From NCBI GenBank assembly GCA_046757965.1, contig JBHHZI010000155.1, positions 1 to 7,193 on the forward strand: 7,193 nt of DNA, in the 5' to 3' direction. The DNA is from JBHHZI01 sp046757965. GTDB taxonomy: Bacteria; Acidobacteriota; Polarisedimenticolia; SMYD01. The notes under the pieces are model-generated. The model saw nothing but the letters and a program-made list of their open reading frames with translations. It searched no databases and was not told the DNA's origin. Positions 4,441 to 7,193 of the stretch are shown one piece after another; positions within the stretch are counted from its first letter, which is position 1; each line of letters starts with the position of its first letter. Position numbers and translations under genes: made by a program.

Positions 4441-6129
4441 GTGGGAAGAACGCGACACTTTGCCAAGCGTCACATGGTTCTCGTCGGGGCTCTGATCGCC
4501 GTCATCCCCCTGGCCTTGCTGGTCAAGCTGCAGCACGGGTGGCTCGTGCGCCTCGAAAGAACCTCGGCCATCGCGCACAAGGCGTACCTCACACACTACC
4601 TCGAGGCAGTGACCAACGACGTCCAGTTCTTCTACCGGAAGAACGCCGAACGGGTGCTCAATCTCCCGGCGTCCTACTTCGTGGACGACCGCCTGGAGAA
4701 TGCCGCCTACCTGCTCAGGAAGAAGGGTGTCGATGGGGCCAAGCGCCTGTTCTTCGTTCACTATCGCAAGGGCCTGCGTGAGCGGCTGTTCGCGTTCGAC
4801 CCGGTGACCTGGAACCTGATCCCCGGCAACACCGATGTGACGCCCGGGGAAGACGAGGTCAAGGCCATCCTGGTGGCGCTGGCACCGTGGAAGCTCCTCG
4901 CCGAGCGCGGTGTGGAGGTGGACACCGCGCACCTCGCCGTGGACGAGAGAGACCCGGAGAACCGGATCATCCTGAACCCGATCATCGATCGATACGATCA
5001 CGTGGTCGGTGTTGCCGGGATGATCGTGGACAACACTTATTTCAAGAAACGCCTGCTCCCCACCGTGATCGAGAAGTCCCTCTCCGCGTACTTCGAGGAT
5101 GCGTTGGATGCCCTCGAATCCTTGATCGTGCGTGTGAAGGATGGGCAGGGACGCCTGGTCATGGCCACTCACGAGGCAGAGGGCCTCGACAACGAGCTCC
5201 GACGGGGTTTTGACTTCATCTTCACCGACTGGCGACTGGAGCTCAACAGCCACGACATGACGCTCGAGCAGTGGGCCCGGACCAACTTCGCCGTCAACAT
5301 GGGCCTGTCGGTGCTGCTGGCGCTCTTGCTTCTCGGGGGCATCATGCTCACCCTGCGCATGGCCTCCCGGGAGATGAAGCTGTCGCAGATGAAGAACGAG
5401 TTCGTGTCCAACGTCTCCCACGAGCTGCGCACTCCCGTGGCGTCGGTGCGCGTGTTCGGGGAGTTTCTCCGGCTCGGCCGGGTGGAGTCGGCTCACAAGG
5501 TTCGCGAGTACGGCGAGTACATCGAGACGGAGAGCCGCCGGCTGACGCAGCTCATCAACAATATTCTTGATTTCTCCCGCATCGAGTCGGGGCAGAAGAC
5601 CTACCGGCTCGTCGCCGGCGATGTGCAGACCGTGGTCGACGACCTGCTGCACACCTTCAGTATCCGTCTCAAGCACCTGGGCCTCGAGATCCACTACGAG
5701 GCTCCACGGACCCCGCTTCCGGCCGTGCGCTTCGACGATCAGGCCATCGCGCAGGCGTTGTCGAACCTGCTGGACAATGCGGTAAAATACTCCGGTGAGT
5801 CGAACCACATCGGTCTGCGGGTTGCACAGGAGACCGATTCGGTGGTCATTGCGGTTCAGGACCACGGCCTGGGCATCACCCGCGCGGAGCAGCTCAAGAT
5901 CTTCGAGCCATTCCACCGGGTGAGTACCGGTCTGGTTCATGATGTGAAGGGGAGTGGTCTCGGCCTGGCCATCGTGCAGCACATCGTCGAGGCTCATGGG
6001 GGCAGCATCACGGTGGACAGCGAGGTGGGCAAGGGAAGCACGTTCTCCATCCACCTTCCGGTGGACGGCACGAACGTCGAGGTGCGGGCCCCGGGTGAGA
6101 TGGAACTGGGAGTGGAATCACATGCCTAA
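4441..6129 (+). CDS. Membrane sensor histidine kinase
   Basis: A 562-residue kinase. A short basic N-terminus is followed by TM1 (about 12-30) with an LQHGWL exit, an extracytoplasmic sensor region of about 250 residues, and TM2 (about 284-305). No HAMP or PAS domain is evident before the HisKA domain, whose H-box is NVSHELRTP with phosphoacceptor His327 (codon 5419-5421). The HATPase_c domain has the N-box LLDNAVKYS (N446), G1 QDHGLGI (474-479), F-box IFEPFHRV and G2 KGSGLGLAIV (503-512). All catalytic boxes are intact. The end of the sensor region, GVAGMIVDNTYFKKRLLP, resembles the last strand of Cache/PAS-like sensors. The start is placed at GTG 4441, with GGGGAA 9 nt upstream; the longer frame from TTG 4402 would begin inside the putative -10 box, and ATG 4474 lacks a Shine-Dalgarno and would remove the basic N-terminus. 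It presumably phosphorylates the regulator encoded next. Ligand unknown. Confidence 0.95.
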   Translation: MGRTRHFAKRHMVLVGALIAVIPLALLVKLQHGWLVRLERTSAIAHKAYLTHYLEAVTNDVQFFYRKNAERVLNLPASYFVDDRLENAAYLLRKKGVDGAKRLFFVHYRKGLRERLFAFDPVTWNLIPGNTDVTPGEDEVKAILVALAPWKLLAERGVEVDTAHLAVDERDPENRIILNPIIDRYDHVVGVAGMIVDNTYFKKRLLPTVIEKSLSAYFEDALDALESLIVRVKDGQGRLVMATHEAEGLDNELRRGFDFIFTDWRLELNSHDMTLEQWARTNFAVNMGLSVLLALLLLGGIMLTLRMASREMKLSQMKNEFVSNVSHELRTPVASVRVFGEFLRLGRVESAHKVREYGEYIETESRRLTQLINNILDFSRIESGQKTYRLVAGDVQTVVDDLLHTFSIRLKHLGLEIHYEAPRTPLPAVRFDDQAIAQALSNLLDNAVKYSGESNHIGLRVAQETDSVVIAVQDHGLGITRAEQLKIFEPFHRVSTGLVHDVKGSGLGLAIVQHIVEAHGGSITVDSEVGKGSTFSIHLPVDGTNVEVRAPGEMELGVESHA

Positions 6130-6805
6130 GGTCGTGATCGTCGAGGACGATGAGGCGATGGCGGTGGCGCTGAACGACGGCTTTCGCTACGAGGGTTATG
6201 ACGTCAGCACGGCGCGCGACGGCGAGTCGGGCCTGCGCCTGGCATCCACCGTGAAACCGGATCTGATTCTCCTCGACGTGATGCTGCCCAAGATGACCGG
6301 CCTCGACGTGTGCAAGAAGATCCGCAAGGACGGCGACAGCGTGCCGATCATCATGCTCACGGCGCGTGGCCAGGAGATCGACAAGGTCGTGGGGCTGAAG
6401 CTGGGTGCGGATGACTACATCACCAAGCCGTTCGGCTTCATGGAACTGATGGCCCGCGTCGAGGCGGTGCTGCGCCGGGCGTCCGGGCAGGCCCCGCCGA
6501 AGATCGAGACGTTCTCCTTCTCGGGAGTCACGGTGAATTTCAAGAAGAGCACGGTGGAGAAGGAAGGCGAGCCCGTGGTGCTGTCTCCCCGCGAGTTCCG
6601 CCTTCTCCAGTACTTCATCGACAACCGCGGCGAGGTGGTCACCCGCGATCAGTTGCTCAATGCCGTGTGGGACTACGACAACACGCCGTACACGCGCACG
6701 GTGGACATGCATGTCGCCAAGCTCAGGCGCAAGATCGAGGCCCTGCCGTCGAATCCCAAGCACATCGTCACGGTCCACCGGGTCGGCTACAAGTTCGTCT
6801 CCTGA
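6122..6805 (+). CDS. OmpR/PhoB-family response regulator
   Basis: A 227-residue regulator of standard length. The receiver domain (about 2-118) has the acidic pocket E8-D9-D10, phosphoacceptor D52 (LLDVMLP), T80 (MLTAR) and K102 (TKPFG). The winged-helix DNA-binding domain (about 130-227) has LSPREFRLLQYF, the recognition-helix region YTRTVDMHVAKLRRKIE, and the closing wing HRVGYKF. All key residues are present. The start ATG overlaps the kinase stop (shared ATGCCTAA, 8 nt), a strong sign of translational coupling and a cognate pair; GGGAG lies 9 nt upstream. The family normally dimerises on head-to-tail repeats, and an array with suitable spacing lies upstream of the operon at 4303-4359. Target genes are otherwise unknown. 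Confidence 0.97.
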   Translation: MPKVVIVEDDEAMAVALNDGFRYEGYDVSTARDGESGLRLASTVKPDLILLDVMLPKMTGLDVCKKIRKDGDSVPIIMLTARGQEIDKVVGLKLGADDYITKPFGFMELMARVEAVLRRASGQAPPKIETFSFSGVTVNFKKSTVEKEGEPVVLSPREFRLLQYFIDNRGEVVTRDQLLNAVWDYDNTPYTRTVDMHVAKLRRKIEALPSNPKHIVTVHRVGYKFVS

Positions 6806-6819
6806 AGCGGCAGCCAGCG

Positions 6820-7193
6820 ATGAAACCCGGACCGCGACTCACCTGTGACGTCATCATCCAGCTCGAGGACCACCCCGGGGGCATCGTGCTCGTCCTGCGC
6901 CGCTTCGACCCGCCGGGGTGGGCCCTGCCCGGCGGGTTCGTGGACGTGGGCGAGACGGTGGAGGATGCCGCGGCCCGGGAGGCTCTCGAGGAGACCGGTC
7001 TCGTGGTGGAGGACCTGGAACAGTTCGGCGTCTATTCCGAGCCGTCGCGGGATCCCCGGGGACACACGGTCAGCATCGTCTTCACCGCCAGGGCATCGGG
7101 AAGGCCCGAGGGCGGTGATGACGCCGCCGAGGCGCGGGTGTTCACGCCCGCGACACTGCCGGAGGTGATCGCCTTCGATCACCGTTCCATCCT
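6820..7193 (+). CDS. Nudix hydrolase, 3'-truncated by window edge
   Basis: The first 124 codons of an open frame that continues past the window. The Nudix box G-x5-E-x7-R-E-U-x-E-E-x-G-U is perfect: G39, E45, R53, E54, E57, E58, G60, with U at A55 and L61. It is preceded by the usual PPGWALPGGF segment. Nudix enzymes hydrolyse nucleoside diphosphates linked to another moiety, using divalent metal on the box glutamates. The later AFDHRSI segment resembles MutT/ADP-ribose-pyrophosphatase-like members, but substrate cannot be assigned. The ATG at 6820 lies 14 nt after the regulator stop, so it is probably the third gene of the kinase operon; the upstream ribosome site is weak (GAAGCGG). The protein appears cytoplasmic. 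Confidence 0.92.
   Translation, partial: MKPGPRLTCDVIIQLEDHPGGIVLVLRRFDPPGWALPGGFVDVGETVEDAAAREALEETGLVVEDLEQFGVYSEPSRDPRGHTVSIVFTARASGRPEGGDDAAEARVFTPATLPEVIAFDHRSI

Noticed and set aside
4171..6054. 627-aa open frame on the minus strand opposite the histidine kinase
   Set aside because: The plus strand encodes an intact kinase with all boxes. The antisense frame is open because of GC-rich third positions, shows no recognisable domain, and also runs past the divergent promoter region into the PDZ gene.

Overview
This is a GC-rich window (about two thirds G+C by eye) with tightly packed, bacterial-style genes. It reads as ordinary chromosome: no phage, IS, integrase, CRISPR, tRNA or rRNA signal is visible. 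Lineage is inferred only from protein style. The subtilase ends in a D-x-D-x-D / DCxPLD hook followed by a cysteine-containing 'YDVLR ... YLV ... CGG ... CP' module, and the histidine kinase has an 'LQxxWL' membrane exit. Both are familiar from uncultured FCB-type bacteria (Krumholzibacteriota/Eisenbacteria-like) and Acidobacteriota. Neither assignment can be proved from this window.

Layout, left to right. (1) Plus strand, 2-1285: a secreted S8 (subtilisin-like) protease missing its 5' end, with all catalytic residues present. (2) Plus strand, 1402-1719: a 105-aa HspQ/YccV-like protein starting at a GTG with a good Shine-Dalgarno. (3) Minus strand, converging on hspQ: a SixA-type phosphohistidine phosphatase (2226-1747), preceded in the same direction by a degenerate-EAL + HDOD signalling protein (3516-2269). 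(4) A strong intrinsic terminator on the minus strand (3601-3637) separates that pair from the next minus-strand gene, a small exported PDZ protein (4174-3713). (5) A divergent intergenic region (4175-4440) holds an unusually A-rich block with six G(T/C)(A/C)AA elements at about 10-bp steps. (6) Plus strand, 4441 to the right edge: a membrane sensor histidine kinase, an OmpR/PhoB-type response regulator overlapping it by 8 nt, and a Nudix hydrolase 14 nt further on that runs off the window.

How the genes may work together: the kinase, regulator and Nudix genes look like one operon. The exported PDZ gene is transcribed divergently from it, and the phased repeat array lies exactly between them. 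The simplest reading is that the regulator binds this array and controls its own operon, the PDZ gene, or both. The EAL-HDOD/SixA pair looks like a second signalling unit of two genes. Five of the eight genes therefore concern signalling or envelope sensing. No wholly new class of system is evident. The most original element is the phased array with its PDZ / two-component / Nudix neighbourhood.
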